Source of the DNA: Pseudarthrobacter chlorophenolicus
GTDB taxonomy: Bacteria > Actinomycetota > Actinomycetes > Actinomycetales > Micrococcaceae
DNA length: 64,000 nt
Direction of reading: 5' to 3'
NCBI RefSeq assembly: GCF_000962805.1
Contig: NZ_JZTW01000013.1
Span: forward strand, 1-64,000
Shown here: positions 35,765 to 44,402 of the stretch, one piece after another
Position numbering within the stretch: the stretch's first letter is position 1
Layout: every line of letters starts with the position of its first letter
Notes under the pieces: model-generated
The model's input: only the letters and a program-made list of their open reading frames with translations
Told to the model about the DNA's origin: nothing
Database searches by the model: none
Position numbers and translations under genes: made by a program

Positions 35765-36286
35765 GTGAGTGAAACCGCTGGTGCCCCGGAACCTTTGCTG
35801 ACCGCCGACGTCGAACGCGGGGCTTTCCGCCTCCGCCACGCCACGCGGGCGGACCTGCCCGCCGTCGTCCAGCTGCTCGCCGACGACGCCCTGGGCGCGG
35901 GCCGCGAGGCGGGCCAGGACATGGAACCTTACGAGCGGGCCTTTGACGCGATCGACGCCGACCCGCGGCACTTGCTGGTGGTCGGCGAGCTGGTGCCGCC
36001 CGGGGAAGCCAAAGGGCCGGTGGTTGCCACGTTCCAGCTGAGCTTCCTTCCCGGCATTTCGCGGCAGGGCGCCTGGCGCTCTCAGATCGAGGGCGTGCGC
36101 GTGGCTGACACCCTCAGGGGCCAGGGCATCGGCAACCTGATGATCCAGTGGGCCATTGACGAGTCCAGGCGGAGGGGGTGTTCGCTGGTACAGCTGACCA
36201 CGCACAAGACGCGGACGGCGGCCCAGCGGTTCTACCAGCGGCTCGGGTTTGAGGGCTCGCACGAGGGCATGAAACTCACGCTTTGA
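35765..36286 (+). CDS. GNAT family N-acetyltransferase
   Basis: The 173-residue protein has the GNAT core: N-terminal strand RLRHATRADLPAVVQLLADD (about 20-39), central strands, the acetyl-CoA pyrophosphate loop LRGQGIGNLMIQWAIDESRRRG (about 119-140, RGxGxG type) and the final AAQRFYQRLGFEGSHEGMKL. It could acetylate an amine on a small molecule or protein; the acceptor is unknown. It starts with GTG 35765 and stands alone between the siderophore operon and the MarR gene. Confidence 0.85.
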   Translation: MSETAGAPEPLLTADVERGAFRLRHATRADLPAVVQLLADDALGAGREAGQDMEPYERAFDAIDADPRHLLVVGELVPPGEAKGPVVATFQLSFLPGISRQGAWRSQIEGVRVADTLRGQGIGNLMIQWAIDESRRRGCSLVQLTTHKTRTAAQRFYQRLGFEGSHEGMKLTL

Positions 36287-36296
36287 CGACATTTCT

Positions 36297-36332
36297 TTGA
36301 CTGTTAGGTACCCTAAATGTTAGGGTACCTAA
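36297..36332 (+). promoter_or_regulatory. MarR promoter with 13-3-13 inverted repeat
   Basis: TTAGGTACCCTAA (36304-36316) and its exact reverse complement (36320-36332) flank the three bases ATG. TTGACT (36297-36302) and TAGGGT (36321-36326) with an 18-bp spacer form a promoter lying inside the repeat, so a bound MarR dimer would block it. The predicted transcript start near 36333 falls at the likely start codon, suggesting a leaderless mRNA. Confidence 0.75.
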
Positions 36333-36334
36333 TG

Positions 36335-36769
36335 ATGAACGAGAACAAGCTCCAGGAACTCGCCGCAGGCTTCCGCGAAGCCCTGCGCCACAGCGTCTAC
36401 CTGGTCCGCCGCCTCGACGCGGACGGAGACCTCAGCGCCGCCCAGCTCAGCACCCTGAAGATGCTGCTGGATGACGGCGTCCGGGTAGGTGAGATTGCCC
36501 GCAACCTCGGCGTCCGGGTACCCAGCGCCACCGAGCAGATCATCAAGCTCGAACGCGCCGGGCTGGCCCGCCGCGAACCCGACCCCGCTGACTCCCGCGC
36601 CGTCTGCGTCATCCTGACCGCCGAAGGCCGCGCCGCCGTCGAGTCCGCAAACCAGCGGCGCAACGCCGTCATGGCCGAACTCCTCGGCGAACTCACCGAG
36701 CAGGACCGGGAAGCACTGGCGGCGGCGCTGCCCGTCATCGACAAAATCAACGCGTCCCTCCAGAACTGA
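36335..36769 (+). CDS. MarR family transcriptional regulator
   Basis: The 144-residue protein has the MarR winged helix: LSAAQLSTLKMLLDDGVRVGEIARNLGVRVPSATEQIIKLERAGLARREPDPADSRAVCVILTAEGRAAVE (about 31-100) with the D-x-R wing. In-frame ATGs occur at 36317, 36332 and 36335; the first lies within the spacer of the operator, so one of the last two is the real start. The gene is followed after 29 bases by an MFS exporter, and the pair forms a typical self-regulated efflux module in which a drug or phenolic ligand would release the repressor. Confidence 0.88.
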   Translation: MNENKLQELAAGFREALRHSVYLVRRLDADGDLSAAQLSTLKMLLDDGVRVGEIARNLGVRVPSATEQIIKLERAGLARREPDPADSRAVCVILTAEGRAAVESANQRRNAVMAELLGELTEQDREALAAALPVIDKINASLQN

Positions 36770-36798
36770 CGCACCGCACCCCCTTAGGAGTACCCTCC

Positions 36799-38022
36799 AT
36801 GAACCGCCCAGCAGACACCCTGCCGGCACCCGGGAACACCCTCCAGGCCGAAAAGGCCTCTTTCCTCAGACAGCCAAAAGCTGTGTGGGCTACCGCCCTG
36901 GCCGCGGTCTTCGCGTTCATGGGCATCGGCCTGGTGGACCCCATCCTCCCCGCGATCGCCACCAACCTGGACGCCAGCCCCAGCGAGGTTTCGCTGCTGT
37001 TCACCAGCTACTTCCTGGTCACCGCCCTGGCAATGCTGATCACCGGCTTCGTCTCGTCCCGGATCGGCGGCAAGAAAACCCTGCTGATCGGGTTGGCCAT
37101 CATCGTGGTGTTCTCTTCGCTCTCCGGCCTGTCCGGCAGCGTCGGCGAACTGGTGGGCTTCCGCGCCGGCTGGGGCCTGGGCAACGCCCTCTTCGTCGCC
37201 ACTGCCCTCGCGGTCATCGTGGGCGTGGCCAGCGGCGGCGCCGGCATCGCCATCATCCTCTATGAGGCCGCACTGGGCCTGGGCATCTCGCTTGGCCCGC
37301 TCCTGGGTGCCCTGCTGGGCGGCTGGCAGTGGCGCGCCCCGTTCTTCGGCACGGCCGTCCTGATGGCCGCCGCGTTCATCGCCCTGCTGACGCTGCTTCC
37401 CAAGACGCCGCTGCCTGAACGAAAGGTCCGCCTCCGCGACCCGCTGCTGGCGCTGGGACACAAGGGATTGCGCACGACGGCGGCCAGCGGCTTGTTCTAC
37501 AACTACGGCTTCTTCACCATCCTGGCTTTCACCCCGTTCATCCTGGGCATGGACGCGTACGGAATCGGCGCCGTCTTCTTCGGCTGGGGCGTGGCGGTAG
37601 CCGTGTTCTCCGTGTTTGTCGCCCCGGTCCTGCAGCGCCGCTTCGGTGCCGTCAAGGTGCTGACCGGCACCCTGTTCGTCCTGCTGCTGGACCTCGCCGG
37701 GCTGGGACTGGCGGCCGGGCACTCGGTTCCTGCCGTCGTCGTACTGGTTATAGTGGCGGGCGCCCTGCTGGGCATCAACAACACCGTCTACACCGAGCTG
37801 GCCATGGGCGTCTCGGACTCCCCGCGGCCGGTGGCTTCCTCCGGCTACAACTTCGTCCGCTGGATGGGCGGCGCGCTGGCTCCGTTCCTGGCCGCGCAAC
37901 TGGGTGAGCACTTCGGCCCCCAGGTGCCGTTCTACGCCGGTGCCGTTGCCATGGCAATCGCCATCCTGGTGGCGTTCAGCGGCCGGAAGTACCTCACGGC
38001 CCACGAGCCGCACCTGGTCTAG
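36799..38022 (+). CDS. MFS drug-efflux transporter, DHA1-like
   Basis: The 407-residue protein has twelve predicted membrane helices with a short cytoplasmic N-terminus. Helix 1 contains the GLVDPILPAIA signature of drug:H+ antiporters, loop 2-3 has GFVSSRIGGKKTLLIGL (motif A) and helix 5 has ALGLGISLGPLLGALLGG (motif C, antiporter-specific). It probably expels a toxic compound sensed by the MarR regulator just upstream. It ends four bases from the convergent membrane-protein gene, with no visible terminator. Confidence 0.85.
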   Translation: MNRPADTLPAPGNTLQAEKASFLRQPKAVWATALAAVFAFMGIGLVDPILPAIATNLDASPSEVSLLFTSYFLVTALAMLITGFVSSRIGGKKTLLIGLAIIVVFSSLSGLSGSVGELVGFRAGWGLGNALFVATALAVIVGVASGGAGIAIILYEAALGLGISLGPLLGALLGGWQWRAPFFGTAVLMAAAFIALLTLLPKTPLPERKVRLRDPLLALGHKGLRTTAASGLFYNYGFFTILAFTPFILGMDAYGIGAVFFGWGVAVAVFSVFVAPVLQRRFGAVKVLTGTLFVLLLDLAGLGLAAGHSVPAVVVLVIVAGALLGINNTVYTELAMGVSDSPRPVASSGYNFVRWMGGALAPFLAAQLGEHFGPQVPFYAGAVAMAIAILVAFSGRKYLTAHEPHLV

Positions 38023-38026
38023 ACGT

Positions 38027-39586
38027 TCAGCGTTGCCCGCGCCCCGTTCCGGCTGGGGCCAGCAGCACCGCCAGTACCGCCACCAGGCTCACCACGGCCT
38101 GCATCAGGACCAGCACCGGAACGGCCTGCCCCACAAAGAGGGCCAGTCCCACCGGCAGCATTGACAGGACAGTGACGTCGAGTCCACGCAACAACGCGGA
38201 CAGCTGGGCCCGGGGAACCGGGCCCATTGGCGTATCCACCGGCGGCAAGGTCCAGTCCGCCGGGGGACGGGTTGCGCCGCGGAGGCAGCCCGCGCCCATT
38301 CCTGCTCCGGCGAGTATCCCCATCACGGGCAACATCGGCCCACCTGCCCCCAACACTGCGAGGGTTCCGGTCAGCAGGGCCATCCACAGGGCAAGGGCCG
38401 CGGCGGGCATGAGGAGCCGGCTGGTGCGGACGGACGCGGGGGAGAGCGGCAGCAACGTGTCCAGTTCCGGCAACAGCGCAGTCCGGCGGGCCACGGCGCC
38501 CATTCCGCTCGCCACAACGCAGCCAGCCAGCGCGATGAAGGCCAGTTGCATCCAGGCGGGGAGGCCGGCGTCGGACACCAGCACCGCCAGGCACGCAGCC
38601 AGCCACAGCAGCGGGACCACCACCGGCGGCTGGAGGCGCAGGAACGCCGCCACATCGGCTTTGACCAGGCCAGCAAAGGGGCTGCCGGCGGGCCGTGCGT
38701 AGAAACGGCGTGCCCTGGACGCGGCGACCGGGCGGGGCGGGCCGGCAAAAGACCGAAGCAGCTCGTTGGTGTCCAGGAAGAACACCGACGCTCCGGCGTG
38801 ACCGGAAACATTGCCTCCACGGATGAGATCGGTGCCCGGGACCGCGCCCGCCCGGTGTAGCGCGCGGCGAAGAATGACGGCGGCGGCCAGGGCGGACACA
38901 GCCAGCGGCCACATCCTGCCGGCCAGCGCCGGCAGCGCAGCCAGCGGGGCCAGGGCCAGGAAGGCGCCGGCGAGGGCCCGCCGGGGCGTCCCGCCGCCAG
39001 GTTGGAGCAGCGCGGCGATACCCAGTACGGCGAGGCAGCAGGCTCCAAAAGTCACGGCCGCCAATGCATGTTCAACCGTAGCCAGGCCCAGGCCCGTCAG
39101 GATACTGAACGGAACGTAGGCGGCCGTGGACCCCAGGCCTACCCAGACAATCCTGCGCCGGAAGGTGGGCAGCACCATCGGTCCCCGGTCCAGAGGCAGC
39201 GGCAGCCACCAGGCACCTTGCGCTCCCGTCACCGCGACCGGGCCGAGCCGCCGGGCTGCCATCAGGATGCCGGTCAGGACACCGTAGGTGAGCAGCACCC
39301 ACAGGAGCCCGGCCGGCATCGCCACCGGGCTATGCACCGCCACGCCCGAGCTCAGGGGATCGGCACGGACCATTTCGCCCCGCAGGGCAGCAACGAATGA
39401 AACGGCGATGGCGGCGGCGCATCCCAACGCCAGAACGGATGTGTAGACGTCAGCAAATGCATCACCAAATGACGTGAGGGAGCGGTTGTACGCCCTGGAC
39501 TGGCGGCGGGTGAATGACACCAGCTGGCGTGACAGGTTCCTTCCTGCCACGGGAATTGTCCCCACGGACTGCTCAGAGGCCGGCAA
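38027..39586 (-). CDS. Uncharacterised ABC exporter membrane protein
   Basis: The 519-residue protein is very hydrophobic, with about ten to twelve predicted helices and no enzyme motif. The N-terminal 40 residues are basic (RQLVSFTRRQSRAYNRSLTSFGDAF), the first helix begins near residue 45, and a soluble segment around 270-300 (DLIRGGNVSGHAGASVFFLDTNELLRSF) separates two membrane halves. It resembles uncharacterised actinobacterial proteins (DUF6297-type) encoded beside ABC ATPases. The gene overlaps the upstream ATPase gene by 14 bases, so the two together should make an exporter or membrane-remodelling ABC complex of unknown substrate. Confidence 0.65.
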   Translation of the reverse strand: MPASEQSVGTIPVAGRNLSRQLVSFTRRQSRAYNRSLTSFGDAFADVYTSVLALGCAAAIAVSFVAALRGEMVRADPLSSGVAVHSPVAMPAGLLWVLLTYGVLTGILMAARRLGPVAVTGAQGAWWLPLPLDRGPMVLPTFRRRIVWVGLGSTAAYVPFSILTGLGLATVEHALAAVTFGACCLAVLGIAALLQPGGGTPRRALAGAFLALAPLAALPALAGRMWPLAVSALAAAVILRRALHRAGAVPGTDLIRGGNVSGHAGASVFFLDTNELLRSFAGPPRPVAASRARRFYARPAGSPFAGLVKADVAAFLRLQPPVVVPLLWLAACLAVLVSDAGLPAWMQLAFIALAGCVVASGMGAVARRTALLPELDTLLPLSPASVRTSRLLMPAAALALWMALLTGTLAVLGAGGPMLPVMGILAGAGMGAGCLRGATRPPADWTLPPVDTPMGPVPRAQLSALLRGLDVTVLSMLPVGLALFVGQAVPVLVLMQAVVSLVAVLAVLLAPAGTGRGQR

Positions 39587-40259
39587 TGAACGCCGCTCCG
39601 TCCCCGGGTTCCACCAGCTCCACCTCGTCCTTGATCAGTAGGCAGGAGCCGGCCGTCTCGACGAGTAGTCCGGGATCATGGGTTACCAGTACGGCCGCTC
39701 CACCCGCCTCGGCGTGGTCCTTGATGCGCCTGGCCAGGGCGTCGCGCATCACCGGGTCCAGCCGCTGTTCCGGCTCATCGAGAATCAGCAGCGACGCCGG
39801 GCGGATAAAGCCGGCTGCCAGCAGGAGCCTGCGCCGCTGGCCTGAGGACAGGGCATCGGGAACGGCATCGGCCCGGCCGTCCAGGCCGAAGAACTCCAGT
39901 TCGGCCGCGACGCGCAACTCGGGGTTGGGCAGCGAGTGGCCTCGGGCTACCAGGAGCAGGTGCTCGGTGACGCTCAGCGACGGAAAGAAGAGGTCGTCGT
40001 CGAACACGGCGGCAACCTGTCGCCTGAACGGGACCGTATCCGGGTCCACCAGGAGGCCCTGGATCCGGGCTTCGCCGCTGATGGCGGGCTGCCGTCCGGC
40101 GAGCGTTTGCAGGACGGTGGACTTGCCGGCGCCGTTGACCCCGACAACACCCAGCACCTGGCCGGAATACACCGCTGCGGTCACTTCACCGCAAACGGCG
40201 GCACCGCCATAGCCCACCACAAGCTGCTCGGCCTCCAGGACCGCCCCCGTTTCAGTCAC
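39573..40259 (-). CDS. ABC transporter ATPase of an exporter
   Basis: The 228-residue ATPase has Walker A GVNGAGKST (about 40-48), Q-loop AAVFDDDLFFP (with Asp in place of the usual Gln), signature LSSGQRRRLLLAAGF, Walker B LLILDEPEQRLDP and H-loop VTHDPGLL. The Walker B region has EPEQRLD rather than the usual EPTxGLD. These forms fit exporter ATPases of the CcmA/YbhF class. It overlaps the 38027-39586 membrane gene, its obvious partner. Confidence 0.85.
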   Translation of the reverse strand: MTETGAVLEAEQLVVGYGGAAVCGEVTAAVYSGQVLGVVGVNGAGKSTVLQTLAGRQPAISGEARIQGLLVDPDTVPFRRQVAAVFDDDLFFPSLSVTEHLLLVARGHSLPNPELRVAAELEFFGLDGRADAVPDALSSGQRRRLLLAAGFIRPASLLILDEPEQRLDPVMRDALARRIKDHAEAGGAAVLVTHDPGLLVETAGSCLLIKDEVELVEPGDGAAFIAGL

Positions 40260-40288
40260 GGGTCCAATCTATGCGCTTGGCGGGCTTC

Positions 40289-41728
40289 CTAGGATTTTGC
40301 GGATCCCTTGGCCACGAACAGCGTCTCGGCCTGCTCCAGTGACATGCCGTTGGTTTCCGGCACCTTGAACATCACGAAGAAGAAGGACGCCGCGGCAAAC
40401 AGCGCGTACATGGCGTAGGTCAGCGGCAGGGAACCGGCCGCCATGACCGGGAAGCTGAGCGTGATGGCGAAGTTGGCCACCCACTGCGCCGCGGCGGCCA
40501 GGCCCAGCGCCCGGGCGCGGATTTTGGACGGGAAGATCTCGCCCAGCAGCACCCACACCAGGGGACCCCAAGAGGCGCCGAAGCTGACCACGAACACATT
40601 GGCGGCCACCAGGGCAACCGGGCCCCAGGCGCCCGGAAGGGTGATGTCCTCGCCGGACCCCGTGGCCGAGGAAAACGCCAGGGCCATGGCTCCAAGGGAG
40701 ACGGCCATGCCCACGGAGCCGGTCAGCAGGATGGGCCGGCGGCCCACCCGGTCCACGAGGGCGATGGCCACCAGGGTCACCAGGATGTTGGTAACCGCCG
40801 TGGCCACGGAGATGGTGAGCGAATCCTCCTCCCGGAAGCCCACGGCCTTCCACAGGGTGGTGGAGTAGTAGAAGATCACGTTGATGCCAACGAACTGCTG
40901 CAGGACGGACAGGATGATGCCGATCCAGACCACGGCCTGCAGGCCAAACGTGCCGCCGCGCAGCGAGCCCTTTTGCCCGGCAATCTTGTCTTCCTCGATG
41001 GCGTCCCGGATTTCGCGGATGTGGCGCTCGGTGTCGTCGGCCGGGGCAATGGTGTCGAAGATTTTCCGTGCTTCCTCTTCCTTGCCCTGGAACACCAGGA
41101 AGCGCGGGGATTCGGGCAGCGTGAAGGCAATCCAGCCGTACGCAACGGCGGGAACGGCGGCGGCCAGGAACATCCAGCGCCACGCCTCGATACCCAGCCA
41201 GAAGGACTGGTCCGCGCCACCGGCGCTGGTGGCGAGGAGCGCGTCCGACAGGAGGGCCGCGAAAATACCGGTGGTGATGGCCAGCTGCTGCAGGGACGCG
41301 AGCCGCCCGCGGACCTGCCGCGGCGAGATCTCGGAGATATAGGCGGGGGCAATCACGGAGGCGAGGCCGATGCCCAGCCCGCCTACCAGCCGCCAGAAAA
41401 TCAGGTCCCACACGCTGAACGCGAAGCCCGTGCCGATGGCGCTGACCAGGAAGAGCAGCGCCCCGATTTTCATGGCGGGGATGCGGCCGTATTTGTCGGC
41501 TACCTTCCCGGCCAGGTAGGCGCCGGCAGCGCAGCCCAGCAGTGCAACGGCAACGGCGAACCCGGTCACTGCTTCGGAGAGCGCAAACTCGCCCTTCATG
41601 GCGTCCACGGCTCCGTTCACCACGGATGAGTCGAAGCCGAAGAGGAAGCCGCCAACCGCCCCTGCCAGCGCCAGCCAGATCACCCGCTGCGGTATCCGGT
41701 CCTTGGTCTGCTCCTGTGCAGTGGGCAT
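40289..41728 (-). CDS. Sugar:H+ symporter, MFS sugar-porter family
   Basis: The 479-residue carrier has twelve helices and the sugar-porter signatures: helix 1 GGFLFGFDSSVVNGA, motif GKVADKYGRIPAMKIG after helix 2, the R-x-G-R-L-A-S-LQQLAITTGI segment (PRQVRGRLASLQQLAI), the central loop PESPRFLVFQGKEEEARKI, the QQFVGINVIFYYS sugar-binding helix and the C-terminal PETNGMSLEQ. This pattern is that of XylE/GlcP/GalP-type symporters for glucose, xylose or similar monosaccharides. ATG 41728 is preceded by GGGAGA; an in-frame ATG at 41914 would add 62 low-complexity residues. Confidence 0.9.
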   Translation of the reverse strand: MPTAQEQTKDRIPQRVIWLALAGAVGGFLFGFDSSVVNGAVDAMKGEFALSEAVTGFAVAVALLGCAAGAYLAGKVADKYGRIPAMKIGALLFLVSAIGTGFAFSVWDLIFWRLVGGLGIGLASVIAPAYISEISPRQVRGRLASLQQLAITTGIFAALLSDALLATSAGGADQSFWLGIEAWRWMFLAAAVPAVAYGWIAFTLPESPRFLVFQGKEEEARKIFDTIAPADDTERHIREIRDAIEEDKIAGQKGSLRGGTFGLQAVVWIGIILSVLQQFVGINVIFYYSTTLWKAVGFREEDSLTISVATAVTNILVTLVAIALVDRVGRRPILLTGSVGMAVSLGAMALAFSSATGSGEDITLPGAWGPVALVAANVFVVSFGASWGPLVWVLLGEIFPSKIRARALGLAAAAQWVANFAITLSFPVMAAGSLPLTYAMYALFAAASFFFVMFKVPETNGMSLEQAETLFVAKGSAKS

Positions 41729-41887
41729 GGTTCTCCCTGGGTTTGGGGTGTGGTTGATTCGCGCGGACGTCGTCGGCTGCGGACCGGCTGAATGGCCAGT
41801 GTACTTACGGTAGTGTTCCATGCCACGGCGAACCGTTCCAGTTGGACCGGGCTCCGCGCCGGCTCCCCTCCGCAGCGGACGCGGACG

Positions 41888-41910
41888 ACGACGGCGCGCT
41901 CCGCCGTCGT
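41888..41910. other. GC-rich hairpin in the 285-bp intergenic region
   Basis: ACGACGGCG (41888-41896) pairs with CGCCGTCGT (41902-41910) around a five-base loop. It lies between two reverse-strand MFS genes (stop of one at 42014, start of the next at 41728). Without a T-tract it may be a secondary terminator or part of the sugar symporter leader. I see no gene in 41729-42013. Confidence 0.45.
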
Positions 41911-41953
41911 ACACCCCGCCCCGGCGCGCAGCACCTTGCGGGAGAAACGCCGA

Positions 41954-41982
41954 AACCCTCCCGCACGGTGTGCGAAAGGGTT
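41954..41982 (-). terminator. Hairpin after the DHA2 exporter gene
   Basis: On the reverse strand AACCCT and CGCAC pair with GTGCG and AGGGTT across a two-base internal mismatch and a three-base loop, followed by TCGGCGTTTCTC. It lies about 30 bases beyond the stop at 42014 and probably ends that transcript. Confidence 0.55.
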
Positions 41983-42013
41983 CCGGTTAATGCCGCAACA
42001 GGTGAGCGCCCGT

Positions 42014-43681
42014 TTAGTGGGCGGGCACCTGCAGGGTGTCGTTGTCCTGCGGGGGAGTGGCGTTGGGATCCGTCAGCTTCTTCTTCGGCAGTGCGAGGCT
42101 GATCAGGAACGCGATTCCGGTGAGCACCGCAGCGGTCAGCATCACGGCGTCGATCGAGCCGGCGAAGCCTTCGGTGATGGGCCGGGTCAGGGTGCCGTTG
42201 GCCGTATGCAGCCAGCTGGTGTCGTTGAGCGAATCGTTTGACGCACCGTTCTTGAAGAAGTCGTACAGCTTGGTGTTGGCCGGGTCCGCCGCCACTGCCG
42301 GGTCTTTCAGGACGGCCAGGTACGCGGCGTCGGTGGTGGCGGCCTTCATGCCGTCGGCAATCTTGTCCGCGGCCAGGCTGAACAGCATGGAGATGAAGAC
42401 GGCGGTTCCCACGGCGCCGCCCATGGAGCGGAAGAAGGCGGCCGAGGACGTTCCCACACCCATGTCACGCGGCGGCACGGAGGTCTGCATGGCCAGGGTG
42501 AGCGGCTGCATGCAGAAGCCCAGGCCCACGCCGAAGAACACCGCAATCACGCCCGGGACCCACAGGGCCGTGTCCACACGAAGCGACAACCCCATGACCA
42601 GTGCTGCGGCCGTGAGGATTCCGGTGCCCATGATGGGGAAGATCCGGAAAGTGCCGGAGGCGGAAATGGTCCGCCCGGCGGTGATGGACCCGAACAGGAT
42701 GCCCACGGTGAAGGTGATCATCATCAGGCCGGCCTCGGTGGGAGTCAGGCCCTTCACGAGCTGGAGGTACATGGGAAGCATGGCAATGGCGCCGAACATG
42801 CCGATGCCGATGATGAAGTTCAGCAGCGAGGACAGCCCGAACGTGATGTTGCTGAAGAGCCGCAGCGGGATCAGGGCGTAGTCCCCGGCGCGCTTCTCGG
42901 CCAGCAGGAACCAGGCGATGCCCACCACGCCCAGGCCGTAGCAGAGGAAGGAGTTGGTGGACGTCCAGCCCCAGGAGCGGCCCTGCTCGGCCACCAGCAG
43001 CAGCGGGACGATGGCCACGGTGATGGCTGCAGCGCCCCAGTAGTCGATCTTCTGCTTCAGGTGCTTGGCGGGCAGGTGCAGGAACAGGAACACCACCACC
43101 AGGGCGGCGAGGCCGATAGGTACGTTGATGAAGAACACCCAGCGCCAGCCGTCGAAGCCCAGGATGTTGGACGTTCCGGCGAAGGCACCGCCCACCACGG
43201 GGCCCAGCACCGAGGAGATGCCGAACACGGACATGAAATAGCCCTGGTACTTGGCCCGGTCCTTGAGCGAGACAATGTCGCCAATGATGGTCAGCGCCAG
43301 GGCCAGCAGGCCGCCGGCGCCGAGGCCCTGGACGCCGCGGGCCAGGGCCAGTTCCGTCATGGAGTGGACGGAGCCGGCATAGATGGAGCCCGCCAGGAAG
43401 ATCACGATGGCGCTCAGGTAGAGGGGGCGGCGGCCGAAAATGTCGCTCAGCTTGCCGTACAGCGGGGTGCTGACCGTGGATGTGATCAGGTACGCCGTGG
43501 TGGCCCACGCCTGGAGCGAGAGGCCGTCCAGGTCGTTGGCGATGGTGTAGATGGACGTGGACACGATGGTCTGGTCCAGCGAGGCCAGGAACATGCCCAG
43601 CATCAGGCCCACCATCACGGTGACGATCTGGCGCTGCGTCAGGGTATCTCCGGCGCCGGGCGCGGCAGTGGCTTTGGACAT
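42014..43681 (-). CDS. MFS multidrug exporter, DHA2 (14-TM, EmrB/QacA-like)
   Basis: The 555-residue protein has fourteen predicted helices. It carries DHA2 signatures: helix 1 motif GLMLGMFLASLDQTIVSTSIYTIANDL (D1-type LDxTVVNVALP), motif A GKLSDIFGRRPLYLSAIVIF, motif B LALARGVQGLGAGGLLAL and motif C SVFGISSVLGPVVGGAFAG. A large outer loop lies near residue 465 before the last helix. It should export a lipophilic cation or antibiotic in exchange for protons. ATG 43681 follows TTGGAG. An inverted repeat 38 bases upstream suggests control by a TetR or MarR regulator that is not adjacent. Confidence 0.88.
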   Translation of the reverse strand: MSKATAAPGAGDTLTQRQIVTVMVGLMLGMFLASLDQTIVSTSIYTIANDLDGLSLQAWATTAYLITSTVSTPLYGKLSDIFGRRPLYLSAIVIFLAGSIYAGSVHSMTELALARGVQGLGAGGLLALALTIIGDIVSLKDRAKYQGYFMSVFGISSVLGPVVGGAFAGTSNILGFDGWRWVFFINVPIGLAALVVVFLFLHLPAKHLKQKIDYWGAAAITVAIVPLLLVAEQGRSWGWTSTNSFLCYGLGVVGIAWFLLAEKRAGDYALIPLRLFSNITFGLSSLLNFIIGIGMFGAIAMLPMYLQLVKGLTPTEAGLMMITFTVGILFGSITAGRTISASGTFRIFPIMGTGILTAAALVMGLSLRVDTALWVPGVIAVFFGVGLGFCMQPLTLAMQTSVPPRDMGVGTSSAAFFRSMGGAVGTAVFISMLFSLAADKIADGMKAATTDAAYLAVLKDPAVAADPANTKLYDFFKNGASNDSLNDTSWLHTANGTLTRPITEGFAGSIDAVMLTAAVLTGIAFLISLALPKKKLTDPNATPPQDNDTLQVPAH

Positions 43682-43718
43682 AGGTGCTCCAAGGGGAAGA
43701 AAAGGGAAGTAAGCATTT

Positions 43719-43741
43719 GATAGTTGCTTTCAGTAACTATC
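43719..43741 (-). promoter_or_regulatory. Inverted repeat upstream of the DHA2 exporter
   Basis: GATAGTT (43719-43725) and AACTATC (43735-43741) form perfect 7-bp arms with a 9-bp spacer, 38 bases upstream of the exporter start in an otherwise AT-rich stretch. This looks like an operator. No regulator gene is adjacent, so the binding protein is unknown. Confidence 0.5.
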
Positions 43742-43790
43742 TTACCTGCACTTCCATTCCCGGCGCAGGAAACTTTTTTGTGGTGCCGGG

Positions 43791-44276
43791 TTACGGCTCC
43801 ACGAGGATGCCGTCCGGGTCGCACCAGATCCGGGCGCCCGTGCGGATGGTCACGCCATCGATCACCACGTCAACGTCCACTTCGCCCGCCCCGGCCTTGG
43901 CACTCTTCCGGGGGTTGCTGCCCAGCGCCTTCACGCCGAGGTCGAGCTTGGCGATGGCCTCGCGGTCCCGGATGGCTCCATTGATCACGACGCCGGCCCA
44001 ACCGTTCGCCACAGCGCTTTCGGCGATCATGTCCCCCATCAGGGCCGTCCCCAGCGAGCCGCCGCCGTCCACCACCAGCACACTGCCGTTGCCGGGGGTT
44101 GCCAGGGTGGACTTCACCAGCGCGTTGTCCTGGAAGCAGCGGATGGTCCGGGCCTGCCCGGAGAAATGCGTGCGGCCGCCCAGCGACTGGAACTGCAGGG
44201 CCACGGACGCCAGCTCATCGCCACGCTCGTCGTAGAGGTCCGCCGTGTTGATGGCAGGGGTGGAAGCAGCGTTCAT
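43791..44276 (-). CDS. rraA: RraA-like protein (ribonuclease E inhibitor / aldolase fold)
   Basis: The 161-residue protein has the same length and motifs as RraA: NTADLYDERGDELASVALQFQ at the N-terminus, GNGSVLVVDGGGSLGTALMGDMIAESAVANGWAGVVINGAIRD (about 74-117) and KLDLGVKALGSNPRKSAKAGAG. The same fold occurs in HMG/CHA aldolases, which bind a divalent metal at the D/R sites, and the family splits poorly by sequence. Inhibition of RNase E or aldolase activity are both possible. ATG 44276 follows an AAGGAGAA ribosome site. Confidence 0.75.
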   Translation of the reverse strand: MNAASTPAINTADLYDERGDELASVALQFQSLGGRTHFSGQARTIRCFQDNALVKSTLATPGNGSVLVVDGGGSLGTALMGDMIAESAVANGWAGVVINGAIRDREAIAKLDLGVKALGSNPRKSAKAGAGEVDVDVVIDGVTIRTGARIWCDPDGILVEP

Positions 44277-44402
44277 GTGGTTCTCCTTCGAGCCTCGGAT
44301 GCCGCGCGTCCACAAATGCTCCCGGCGTGCGGCACAGACGCCGGGCAAGGCCCACGATAGTCTGATTTCCAGCATCAGCACCTGCCCCGGGGGGAACCAG
44401 TA

